Assembly: GCA_021018815.1 (NCBI GenBank)
Contig: JAITYX010000046.1
Location: 1,082,001 to 1,146,000 of the forward strand
Source: Talinum fruticosum
Taxonomy: Eukaryota; Streptophyta; Magnoliopsida; Caryophyllales; Talinaceae
Length of the DNA: 64,000 nt
Reading direction: 5' to 3'
Positions 1 to 9,686 of this stretch are shown piece by piece. The notes below the pieces were generated by a model. That model saw nothing but the letters and a program-made list of their open reading frames with translations, searched no databases and was not told where the DNA came from. How positions within the stretch are numbered: the first letter of the stretch is position 1; every line of letters starts with the position of its first letter. A program made the position numbers and the translations under genes.

Positions 1-190
1 CTAGACTCACACGGTTTACGTTTAATTTGTTTCTTCACTCTTCACTGAATTACGAGTTAGTGCTTTTCCGAGCTCATCCACGACTCTTGTTCACCTCACA
101 TTCACATCTACATTAAATTTTAAGCAAATTTCATCATCACCCTATTCACCCCCTCTAGGGTTACTTAGCCTCTCCTTGAGCAAACATTCA
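1..190 (+). repeat. 3' end of the 5' LTR of element A
   Basis: Last 190 bases of an LTR, ending in a CA that is followed by AT and the primer binding site. It aligns base for base, with scattered differences, to 18960-19148, the end of the 3' LTR of A. The usual terminal CTTCA is ATTCA here. Confidence 0.85.
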
Positions 191-192
191 AT

Positions 193-204
193 TGGTATCG
201 AGTC
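193..204 (+). other. Primer binding site of element A
   Basis: TGGTATCGAGTC lies two bases after the LTR end. It is the initiator tRNA-Met type of primer site (canonical start TGGTATCAGAGCC) but lacks one A after TATC. The same missing base is seen in elements B, D and E. Confidence 0.8.
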
Positions 205-250
205 TAGCCTTTCGAAAAAGGATCTAACCATCCAAAGATCTAGAGATCAA

Positions 251-1694
251 ATGGCTCATAACAACGGAGAGTTCGATGAAGGAAGATCTTCCAGCAGACC
301 ACCAAAGTTCAAAGGGTCCAACTTCGTACATCTGGAAGAAACTCATGGAATGTTTCCTCCTGGATCATGATGAAGATGTCCGGAACATCATACAAGAAGG
401 AAACTACCTTTCCATGAAGACAGAAGAAACAAGAATTGTGCCCAAAATAAAGGCTGAGTTCACAGTGATGAAGCTAAAAAGTTCGAAAGAACTTCAAGGC
501 AATGAACATTCTTATTTGTGACATCGAGTCGGAAGAATACAACCGAGTGTCTGCCTGTGATACGGCTAAAGAAGTGTGGGACAGCCTGGTCAACACTTAT
601 GAAGGTACAAGCCAGGTCAGACAAGCGAAGATAATCCAATATCTTCACAAGTATGAGCTATTCAAGATGGAGGCAGATGAGAACATCACTCGGATATTCA
701 TTCAATTAACTAAGATTACTAACAATCTCAAATCTCTGGGTACAAAGATTTCCCATGAGGAAATGTGAAGAAAGATACTCGAAGTCTATCCAAGAGAAGA
801 TGGGGTCCCAAGGTTACAACCATCAAAGAGGCTCAAAACATGTCCTTATCGAAGCTAGACGAACTCATTCGGAAGCTACTCACCCATGAGATCCACCTGG
901 AAGAGGAGGATGCAGAGGTCAGCACTAAAAAGAACATCGCACTAAAGGCCTCGGAAAATAGAGAAGCAAATCTGAATTCCTCGACTCGAAGAGGATCCCA
1001 TGGCACTTATCGCCGGAGGCTTCAAAAGAATGATGAAGCACAAGAGATGGGATAAGAAGCCAAGAAAAGAGTTCTATAAGAAAGACCAGAATGATAGAAA
1101 AGGTAAACATTCTTCCCCTTCAAAGTTATCTTTAATTAAGAACTCCAGCTATTTTGAATGCGGCAGTAAGGAACACATAGTCAAAGACTGTCCCAGGAGA
1201 AAGAGGGATCGAAAGAAGAAAAAGGCTATGATGGCCACTTGGAGTGATGAAGACTCATCCGAAGATGATGACGACTCGAGATGATTCAAAGTGTCCGATG
1301 GCACTCTCAAACTCACAAGCCGAATCAAAGTCGGACTCGGATCACTTGGACAAGTAAGGAAACAAATCCTCATGAGGTAATTGAATACTTCCTCAAATTT
1401 TCCAAAGTTGATTTAGCCAAATATATTTTTACTTTAGAAGAAAAGTCCAATTCCGATTCTTCTCGGTTTAAAGAACAACTTGAGTCTGTTACTTCGAGAG
1501 CATCTCCTTGAAAAATGAATTAGAAAAACTGAGACTTACTTTAAGAGAACTCAAGACTAGTGCTCAATGTAATGAGATTGAGTCTAAGTCACTCGAAGAG
1601 AAAATGAGCATCCGAAGTAAGAACTCAATGAGTCTCAAGAGCTTGTTTTAAAATTTACTCAAGGTCGAAAAACCTTGACATGCTCTTGAGATCT
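251..1694 (+). pseudogene. gag of element A, first part (broken)
   Basis: Starts at ATG 251 (MAHNNGEFDEG...), the start shared with B and E. The frame changes repeatedly: residues for the copia-type gag core (KEVWDSLVNTYEGTSQV and following) are read from 502, and the basic zinc-knuckle part from 1000. The nucleocapsid knuckle at 1150-1195 reads YFECGSKEHIVKDC, so the first Cys of the CCHC is Tyr. It is followed by a Lys/Arg run and an acidic DEDSSEDDDD stretch. A Leu/Glu-rich probable coiled coil follows. The gene is cut at 1699 by insertion of B and continues at 11250. Gag would form the cytoplasmic particle that packages element RNA; this copy cannot make a full protein. Confidence 0.85.
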
Positions 1695-1699
1695 CAATG
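1695..1699 (+). repeat. Target site duplication CAATG flanking element B (left copy)
   Basis: CAATG at 1695-1699 is repeated at 11250-11254, immediately outside the TG and CA ends of element B. Removing 1700-11249 plus one copy restores a continuous gag alignment with E (32097-32110). Five bases is the normal duplication for Ty1-copia integrase. Confidence 0.93.
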
Positions 1700-3253
1700 T
1701 GAAGACTCGGACACTGCTCAATACTTTTCTGAGTTATATAAAAGGAATCGGGTATAACAATCTCGTACTTATAGGGTTTTGATTTCAAGGCATTCTCTGT
1801 ATCTTAGAAACTTTTCTAAGTAATATGGTATCTTCTCCGAGTGATATAGCTTTCACTTCATGTATTTCGTGCTTATCCTTGAGTGACTCGAAACTCGATA
1901 CTTTGTTCCGAGTACCTCATCACTCGATTTATCGCATGTTGAATAGACTGGTATTCCGCTCGGATCCGACTCCTTTCTATAAGGTCTATCTTGTTGAAGT
2001 CGGTACTTCCAGTATGTTTCATGCTTAGTCTATATCAAGGTATATTACTCGATGTTCTTTACTTAACTTGATTCTTTGCTCGGACTAGCTCGATGGAATT
2101 TTGAGTTACATGGATATTAGACTCGAAAATTCCATTTTGTTTCCGACTCGGATAATCGGTTGGTTGATTATCGTAATTATTTTATTATCTCGTGTCTAAT
2201 CTTAGACCAAAGTATTTTATATTTTGAGAACCAAAACTGATTTACTTTTGTAGGTTATTCAAACGAGGATATGTTTTTCGAAATACAAAAGTAACCTAGC
2301 TTCAAAACGTCAAATCACCAGCGAGACATGGCTTTTCACCTTTTCTCGCTCCAGTCCCAGAAGATTGTGTTAGGGCTGTCTATTTCCAATCTGGAAAAGC
2401 TGAACGCTAAGCTTAAAGGTGGTTTCCACCTTATCTTTCAAGACACCGCCAGGTGGTTTTGGGACTTCCAAGAGAGTTTAAATCGTTGTCCAACGTTCAC
2501 ATTACAACGGATACTTTCGAGTGACTCGAAAGCTTCGTCAACGGTCACAAAGGACTCTCGGTCAGCGAGATGAAGATAACGGCTACTATGCCTGGTCATC
2601 TATAAATAGAAGGCACCTCACAAGACTTGAAGATTGCCGAAATTATTGTTAATACACATACTTGAGCAAAGTCATTGTATTTATTCTCAATCTTCTACTT
2701 ACAACTCCTACTCCGTAATTCTTTACTTTCCGAGTTGTAAGGTCTTGTACTTAGTTACAAACACTTTCTTACTTTCTCTGTAAGGTCCCTTGACTAAGCT
2801 GTAAGGATTAACTCAGCTTAGTTGTCCCTAGCTGTAATGGTTATCTCAGCTAGGAAGTACTAAGGGAATTTCGAGTCTAGGAAAACTTGTAAAGAGTTGT
2901 CTAAGGGAGCAACTCGGGTTCGTCGGTTCACGATATTTTGTGGACTCAAAATAGTGGATTTGACTTCGTGCTTGGATTAGCACGGTCCGTGGTTTTCTCG
3001 CCCCAGGAGGGTTTCCACGTAATCTCTAAGTGTTATCTTTCTAAGTTCATTCTAGACTCAAACCGTGTTATTGCTCCCGCTTACTTATTTATTCGTGATA
3101 GCATTTCGAGTCCAAACTTTTCGACCCTGCCGATTGACTCGGAACCTGTCTCTGTCTCATCTTTGACAAAAGAGCTAAAGTTTCCACGAAAAACTTCCAT
3201 CACCCTATTTACCCCCTCTAGGATGACTCGGACTCTCCCCGAGCATACCTTCA
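1700..3253 (+). repeat. 5' LTR of element B
   Basis: 1554 bases, TGAAG...CTTCA. It contains a TATA box at 2601-2609 (TATAAATAG) preceded by several AACGG/CCGTT cores, so the transcription start is expected about 30 bases downstream. TTGTAAGG-type motifs and the conserved GTGGACTC...ATAGTGGATTTGAC segment follow in the R/U5 part. Confidence 0.92.
2601..2609 (+). promoter_or_regulatory. LTR promoter TATA box (element B, 5' LTR)
   Basis: TATAAATAG, also found at 10590 (B 3' LTR), 18494 (A), 22764 (C) and 30001 (E) in the same LTR context, followed in most copies by the conserved CAAGACTTGAAGATTG segment. Confidence 0.75.
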
Positions 3254-3255
3254 AT

Positions 3256-3267
3256 TGGTATCGAGCC
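3256..3267 (+). other. Primer binding site of element B
   Basis: TGGTATCGAGCC, two bases after the LTR end. Initiator tRNA-Met type with one A missing relative to the canonical site. Confidence 0.85.
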
Positions 3268-3312
3268 TAGCCTTTCGTAAAGAATCTAACCATCCAAAGG
3301 TTAAAAGATCAA

Positions 3313-5057
3313 ATGGCTCGGAACAATGGAGAGTTCGACGAAAGAAGATCTTCCAACGAGCCACCAAAATTCAAACGATCAAACTTCGGGCACTTGGAAG
3401 AAACTTATGGAATGTTTCCTTATGGATCATGATGAAGAGGTATGGGAAATCATACAACCAGGAAACTACATTCCAATGAAGACAGATGAATTCAGAATCC
3501 TTCCCAAGACAAAAGCGGAATTTACACTGAGCGAAGCGAGAAGTTCGAAAGAACTTCAAGGCAATGAACATCCTTATGTGCACCATCAGCTCGGAGGAAT
3601 ATAATAGAGTATCCGCCCGTGATTCCGCCAAAGAGGTGTGGGACACACTGGTCAACACCTATGAAGGCACAAGCCAGGTCGGACAAGCGAAGATTAGTCA
3701 ATATCTTCATAAGTACCAGCTATTCAAGATTGAGCTAGAAGAGAACATTACTCGGATGTTCATTCGATTTACTGAGATTACCAACAATCTCAAGTCTCTG
3801 GGTAAGAAGATCACACAAGAGGAAATGTGCAGAAAGATACTCGAAGTCTACCCAAGAGAAGATGGGGTCCCAAAGTGACTCGCCATAGAGGAGGCTCGGA
3901 ACCTCTCACTCTTAAAGCCGGACAAGCTCATCGGGAAGCTTCTCACTCACGAAATCCATCTAGAAGAGGAGGATGCTGAGGGCGTACCAAAAGGAACATT
4001 GCACTGAAAGCCTTAGAATCCAAAGAAGCAAATCTGAGCTCCTCTGACTCGGAAGACGATCCCATGGCACTCATTGCAAGAGGCTTCAAGAGAATAATGA
4101 AGCACAAAAGATGGGATAAAAGGCCAAAGGAAGAATTCTACAAGAAAGACAAGAGGGACAGAAAAGGTAAGTACTCTTCACTCTCTAAGTTATCTTTATC
4201 TAAGAATTCTGGATGTTTTGAGTGTGGCAGCAAAGACCACATAGTCAAAGACTGTCCGAAAAGAAAAAGGGACAGAAAGAAGAAGAAGGCCATGATGGCA
4301 ACATGGAGCGATGAGGACTCATCGGAAGATGATGATGACTCATACGACTCAAAGTGTCCGATGGCAATCTCCGACTCGAAGCCGAATGAGTGTTAGACTC
4401 GGACTCGGACAATGAGGAAACTAATCCTCAAGAGGTAATTGATTATTTCCTAAAATTCTCCAAAGTCGATTTAGCTAAGTACATTTTTACTTTGGAAGAA
4501 AAGTCCAATTCTGATTCTTCTCAATTCAAAGAACAACTTGAGTTAATTACTTCGAGAGCACTTCTTTGAAAAATGAATTAGAAAAACTGAGACTCACACT
4601 TAGAGAACTCAAGACTAGTGCTCAATCTAATGAGACCGAGTCCGAGTTACTCAGGAAAGAAAATAAGGAGCTAAAGCGAAGCTCACTAAGTCTCAAGATC
4701 TGGTTTTAAAGTTTACTCAAGGTCAGAAGAACATTGACATGCTCTTAGGATCACAATGTGTCTCCTTTCGAAAAGAAGGTCTTGGTTTTAACAAAGAAGA
4801 GGAATCCAATTCCTACTCGGAATTATTCAACAAGGATTCCAGAGCTGTAAAGTTCGGGAAAGCTGAGCACGGTCCCATTCACGAAATGAAGGAAGGACTA
4901 AGCCCATAACTGTTTACAAAAAGAAACCATTTTCTCCTGTTTCAAAAGGAAAGGTTTTCAAAAAGAAAGAGACACGGACTCGGTTCTACGAGAGGAAGAC
5001 TCGAGAATCGAGACAAAACCCAAAGTTATTCAAATCGGGTTCCGAAACACCTTCTTC
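3313..5057 (+). pseudogene. gag of element B (broken)
   Basis: Start ATG 3313 (MARNNGEFDE...). Frame shifts within the first 40 codons; the middle part is read from 3326 and then 3564 (KEVWDTLVNTYEGTSQV, a copia-type gag core), and the nucleocapsid part from 4064. The zinc knuckle at 4213-4256 (CFECGSKDHIVKDC) is the only one in the window with all four ligands C-x2-C-x4-H-x4-C. A Lys/Arg cluster and an acidic run follow, then a coiled-coil-like region to about 4800. The reading ends near 5057, where homology to the other copies stops abruptly at a deletion junction. Confidence 0.86.
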
Positions 5058-5077
5058 CTCGTAAAAGGAGTAGTTAA

Positions 5078-5215
5078 ATATTAGGGCAAAATAAAGAGTT
5101 AACGTTGTAATTCTTTTTGCGTTGAAATACAAAGTCAATGCTCGGAGAAAGTGTGTTAGAGAAATTATTTGATCATGCGATGGCTGTGAGTGATGTCCGA
5201 GTGAGTCGAAACGCA
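5078..5215 (+). other. Filler: antisense LTR fragment bridging the pol deletion in B
   Basis: About 125 bases here match 26222-26352, which is an internal part of the reverse-oriented LTR of element D. Relative to B the fragment is therefore antisense LTR. On its left the gag/protease text stops; on its right the linker between integrase and RT begins. Element A has about 1.4 kb of protease and integrase at this place (11575-13010). Confidence 0.8.
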
Positions 5216-7038
5216 AAAAGACTCGGACTCAACCGGCTCAAAATGAGGTCATTCGAACGAAGTGACTCGGAATGAGGCAACTCAAGAGCTCACTCGGAAT
5301 GAACAAGCCAATGAAGAAGTTCACTCGGAACAAGCTTCTAAAGATCAAGCAGTTCAGCCCACAAATCTCGTGAATCGGAGAACTGGTAAAGCATTCAAGT
5401 TTACTTCTAGTCACCCACTAGAAAATATAATTTCGATATCAACAAGTGGGGTAAGAACTCATTCCTCTCTTCAAAATCTATGTGCATTCATTGCATTCAT
5501 CTCATTAATCGAACCTGAAATGCACTAGAAGCCCTTAACGAACCTCGAATGGGTAGACGCCATGCAAGAGGAACTCAATCAATTCGAAAGAAACCAAGTC
5601 TAGACTCGACCAACCGACCTTCCGACCACCCAGTTATAGGAACCAAATGGGTTTTCAAAAACAAATTGGATGAGGGTGGAGTGGTAGTCGAAACAAGGCT
5701 AGACTTGTGGCTCAAGGATACAATCAAGAAGAAGGAATTGATTGTGGGGAAACATTTGCACCTGTTGCCAAAATCGAAGCTATTAGAATTCTGTTAGCAT
5801 TTGCATCCAACATGCATATTAAATTATATCAAATGGATGTTAAGTATGCATTTCTCAATGGTTTTATTGAAGAGGAAGTCTATGTAAAGCGACCTTCCGG
5901 TTTTGAAAACTCAAAATTTCCAAATCATGTTTTCAAACTTCAAAAGGCACTCTATGGTCTTAAACAAGCCCCTCGAGCTTGGTATGAAAGACTCGAGTAG
6001 CTTCTTGGTCCAAAATGATTTTAAAAGAGGTCGGATCGATAAGACTCTCTTCATAAAGACAAAGGGGAAAGATTTCCTTATTGTTCAAATCTATGTTGAT
6101 GATATTATCTTCGGTGCTACTAATGAATTTATGTGTCGAGAATTTTCTCGAGTTGATGAGTCGAGAATTCCAAATGAGTATGATGGGAGGACTCAATTTC
6201 TTCCTTGGTTTACAAATCAAACAAGACAAAGATGGGATCTACGTCCATCAATCCAAGTATACCAAGGAACTGCTGAAGAAATACAAACTTCAAGATGTAA
6301 AGCACGCATCTACACCTATGAGCAGACGAAGATAAAACTTGACTCGGACGAGAAAGGTAAAGCAATAGATCGAAACTCTATCGAGGTATGATTGGATCTT
6401 TGCTATATCTTACTTCCAGCCGGCCCGATATAATGTTCAGTGTTTGCTTATGCGTAAGATTTCAAGATAATCCAAAAGAATCACATCTCACTCGCGGTGA
6501 AGAGGATATTCAGATATCTTGCAGGTACTCGTAACTTAGGTCTATGGTATTCCGGAGACTCATAACCGACTCTCACCTGGATACTCGGATGCGGACTACG
6601 CTGGATACAAAGTTGATCGAAAGAGCACATCCGGAGCTTGCCCATTTCTCGGGTCAATCCTTAATATCTTGGCACTCAAAGAAGCGTAACTCGAGTAGCT
6701 CTATCAACTGCTGAAGTCGAGTATATTGCAGCTGGAGCTCGTTGCACTTAGATTATATGGATAAAGCAACACTTGAAAGATCTTGGACTGTCCCTTAAAT
6801 TAGTACCAATAAAGTGTGACAATTAAAGTGCAATAAGCATCACCAAGAATCCAGTCCAACACTCGAAGACGAAGCATATCGAGGTCAGATATCACTTCCT
6901 ACGAGACCACTCGAAAAAGGTGATATTAAACTTGAGTTCATTCCTACTAATCTTCAATTAGCCGATATCTTTACTAAGCCTCTCGGTGAAGATCAATTTT
7001 GTTTCATTCGAAATGAGCTTGGTATGTTAAATGCATGA
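5216..7038 (+). pseudogene. pol remnant of element B (RT and RNase H; protease/integrase deleted)
   Basis: Begins in the linker with repeated R-N-E-V/A-T units (5245-5330). Reverse transcriptase (RVT_2 family) follows: QGYNQEEGIDCGETFAPVA at 5713, YQMDVKYAFLNGF near 5830 and GLKQAPRAWYERL near 5960. The catalytic YVDDIIFGATN is near 6095, in another frame. RNase H text runs to LADIFTKPL (6958-6985) and the conserved end MLNA-stop at 7036. At least four frame changes and internal stops are present. Reverse transcription would occur in the cytoplasmic particle, but this copy cannot encode it, and the loss of integrase makes it fully dependent on other elements. Confidence 0.88.
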
Positions 7039-7404
7039 TTATGTGCTATGTGTTTTCAAACTATCAATAACCATTAGCTCAGCTTGATTCGATGATACTC
7101 GGGTTAGTAGTTATTTCTTGTTTCGAGTCACTCGGAACCCATTCCGAGTCACACTCGGACGTAGAGAAAAATTTGGACTTCAAATTTTCTGAAATTATCT
7201 CTAGAATAGTGGAGAGTTTCGAATATATTTTCAAAATCTTTTCCTCTCTCTCGAGCGCCGTGATCGGACGATAGCCGTGGATCTCTAACCGCTGAAATCT
7301 TAACCGTTGAAGAGAACCGTCACACCGGTCTTCGATGACCGATGGACAAGCTGAGCCGTAACGGAGTTATACTTAACGGATAGTTGACGGGCGCGTATCT
7401 TTTC

Positions 7405-7413
7405 TATAAATAG
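7405..7413 (+). promoter_or_regulatory. Internal TATA box in front of ORF3 (element B)
   Basis: TATAAATAG 223 bases upstream of the ORF3 start and 367 bases after the end of pol. The same 9-mer in the same position is present in A (15211), C (19473) and F (50763). Upstream are AACCGTT and AACGG cores. This suggests a separate transcript for ORF3 (inference). Confidence 0.55.
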
Positions 7414-7627
7414 TGTCTATTCATCTTCGTCTCAATATTCTACATTTCATCTCTTTCAAACGAAACTTTTCGCGGAAGATTTCTTCATACACAGTGATCG
7501 CTGAAGTTCTTCAAGCGTCGCAAAGGCCATCTCTCGTAAGTTTCGATCGCTTCTTTTCGTTTGCTCTCATCTACTTCTTCCTTTCTCTTCTTACTCAAAA
7601 GTTTCATCTTTCCTTCCACCTCTCAAA

Positions 7628-9273
7628 ATGCCTAAAAGAGGTAACCATCCCGACTTCCAAGTCTCTTCCTCCTCCAAAAGCCTCGCACCGGAACTCCGTA
7701 AAGCTCAACCCCTCCAAACCAATTTTCACCCAAGATCTTGTGCTGGACGACAAATTCTTTCCTACAACCAAATTTTCTTGGTTGGCTCACATTCAAACCA
7801 CCGGGCATACAACTTTCCGTGCTTCAACGAGTTCATCTATCCCGAACTCGTTTCGAGTTCTATACTCACCTCACCTCCTCCGAAAATGTTCTAACCTCCC
7901 GGTTCATAACATCACCGTTCGAATAAAACCTCTCTCCTCCACCGCTTGTTCAAGGTTTCTTGCCTTTTCTTGAACAAGCAACCCCATTCCTTTCACTCGA
8001 AGTCGCCGACAACTTCTTTGAAAAGTACGCCAAAGAGTTCTCGAGTCCCAAAAGAACTTTTCGGTGACTCAGTTGAAGTCGAAGCACGCATTCTGTGCTT
8101 TCGCCGATGAGAACTTTTTCTCTCAAGCACTCGAGCAAGGAGAACCCCAACTCCAAGCACCTCAAATCTCTTTTAACATTCTTGAGGGCTACGAAGTAGA
8201 CCTCTTTCCCTCCATCATTGAGCGGATGGCCACTGTGCCAGCTCAACTTCAAACCAAGAAGAACACCTCTCTTCCTTTCGGTGCTCTTCTCACCCTTGTC
8301 TTCAAACAATTCCAAGTTCCTCTCCCCTCGGACCCCAACGCCGTGTCCGAGGCAGCTGTTGTTGTCGGTAAAAGGAACTTCGTGGGTACGGATACGAGGA
8401 AACCGACCCCGGTGTCCGGGTACATAACTCGGAGCCGAGGCCTCCTCTCCGCCTCGGACTCGAAATCAACCCCTCTTTCTCTCCCCTCTCCACCTGTTAG
8501 TGCCTCCACCTCAAGTGCCTTCAAATCTCTCTCGCTCTTTTGTCCCGGCTTTTATGGACAAAATCAGCTCTGTGTCCATTGTCTTCCAGGACACGCTCCG
8601 GTCTTTCAAACTTGCCATCCAAAATTTGAATATCAACCAAAAGACCGCCCAATCCCAAATCCGAGAGCAACGAAACTCGATTCTTGAGATGAGGGAGCTG
8701 GTGAAGGAGCGTAGGAGCTGGTCGAGCTCCTCGGAGAGAGAAGGTCCAAGGCGACTCAGGACCATGGTGACTCGGACACGTCCGAAGCATCTTCGAGCCT
8801 GTGTCCGACCTCCTCGGACAGTGGGAAAAAGAAGAAGAAGCCGCAGATGCGTAAGCGCAGACGCCGAGGAGCTCGTGGGCCGAGGCAGCTCCATCCGGCA
8901 AGGGGAGGAACACAAGGAAGAAGCAGTGGGAACTGCTGAGGCTCGACTCGCTCCACAAGCTCGGATAGCGAGACTCGGCTCGATGACAGCGCTGCGGTGG
9001 GTCCGAAGACCAAGCCGCACCAACGGGTTAGGACCGAGCAACCCCTCCAGCCTACCGAGGTTCAACGGGAAGAACCCCTCGATCCACTCGCTTCGGGTCA
9101 GCCACTCGGAGCCGAGCCCCGACCATTATACTCGGTTCTCCCTCCGCCGCACTCAAGCACATCGTCAAGATCTTACCAGCGCCAGCCGTACCTCCAACCC
9201 CTCCGCTTCCACTCAAAAATCCCCTCTCCCTCATAGGCGCCATACACCGAGTCACAATTCCTCGGTCCGCTAG
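7628..9273 (+). pseudogene. ORF3 of element B (extra ORF behind pol, broken)
   Basis: Start ATG 7628, MPKRGNHPDF..., matching the MPKRGSHPDF start in A. The recognisable core runs to about 8450 in shifting frames: SKHA, ADENFFSQALEQGEP, FNILEGYEVDLFPSIIERMA, LPFGALLTLVFKQFQVPLPSDP and AVVVGKRNF. I relate this core tentatively to the 'putative plant transposon protein' domain family. The second half is Ser/Pro-rich, then Lys/Glu/Arg-rich and probably coiled coil, ending near 9235-9273. I see no signal peptide or membrane segment, so calling it an envelope protein is not supported. Stops and frame changes make it a pseudogene. SIRE-lineage elements are known to carry an additional ORF here. Confidence 0.7.
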
Positions 9274-9673
9274 ATTCTTCTTTCCGAAAGATTTTCATTT
9301 TCTTTAATTTGTCCGGACAACTAAGTTGTACTAATTGTTCTTTTCTTCCCTTATTTTTGTTATTGTTTTTACTGAAAGGCAAGGGGGAGAAATAGAGTCG
9401 AAAAACTTGTTGTCTTGTTTAGGGGAGTTTTTCCCTCCTTTTGAATATATATTTTCTTTAACTTTAATGGACTAATGCATTTCATTATTAATTTCGAGTT
9501 CACTATTGTTAGCATGCTTTTCCGAGTTAACATTAATTCCTTGATAAAGCATACTTCACTTTATGCTCTAATAGATTAAGTATGCCTTACTCATCTTATT
9601 TCATGCGCAACTACTCGTAATCAAATCTTTTTCACTAACAAAGTTTCTGTCTAAGTATGGAATGCCTTTCATC

Positions 9674-9685
9674 AAAAAGGGGAGA
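9674..9685 (+). other. Polypurine tract of element B
   Basis: AAAAAGGGGAGA one base before the 3' LTR. Equivalent tracts occur at 17547-17558 (A), 21840-21851 (C) and, degraded to AAAAAGAGCGAGA, at 33006-33018 (E). It primes plus-strand synthesis. Confidence 0.88.
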
Positions 9686-9686
9686 T

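Noticed and set aside
1700..3253. Reading the left LTR at 1700 as the 3' LTR of the gag at 251-1694
   Set aside because: No polypurine tract precedes it, and gag resumes at 11250 after the same five bases, which shows a nested insertion.
7628..9273. ORF3 as a retroviral-type envelope gene
   Set aside because: No signal peptide, transmembrane segment or cleavage site seen in any of the four copies. The core looks like a plant transposon-type protein followed by a charged coiled coil.
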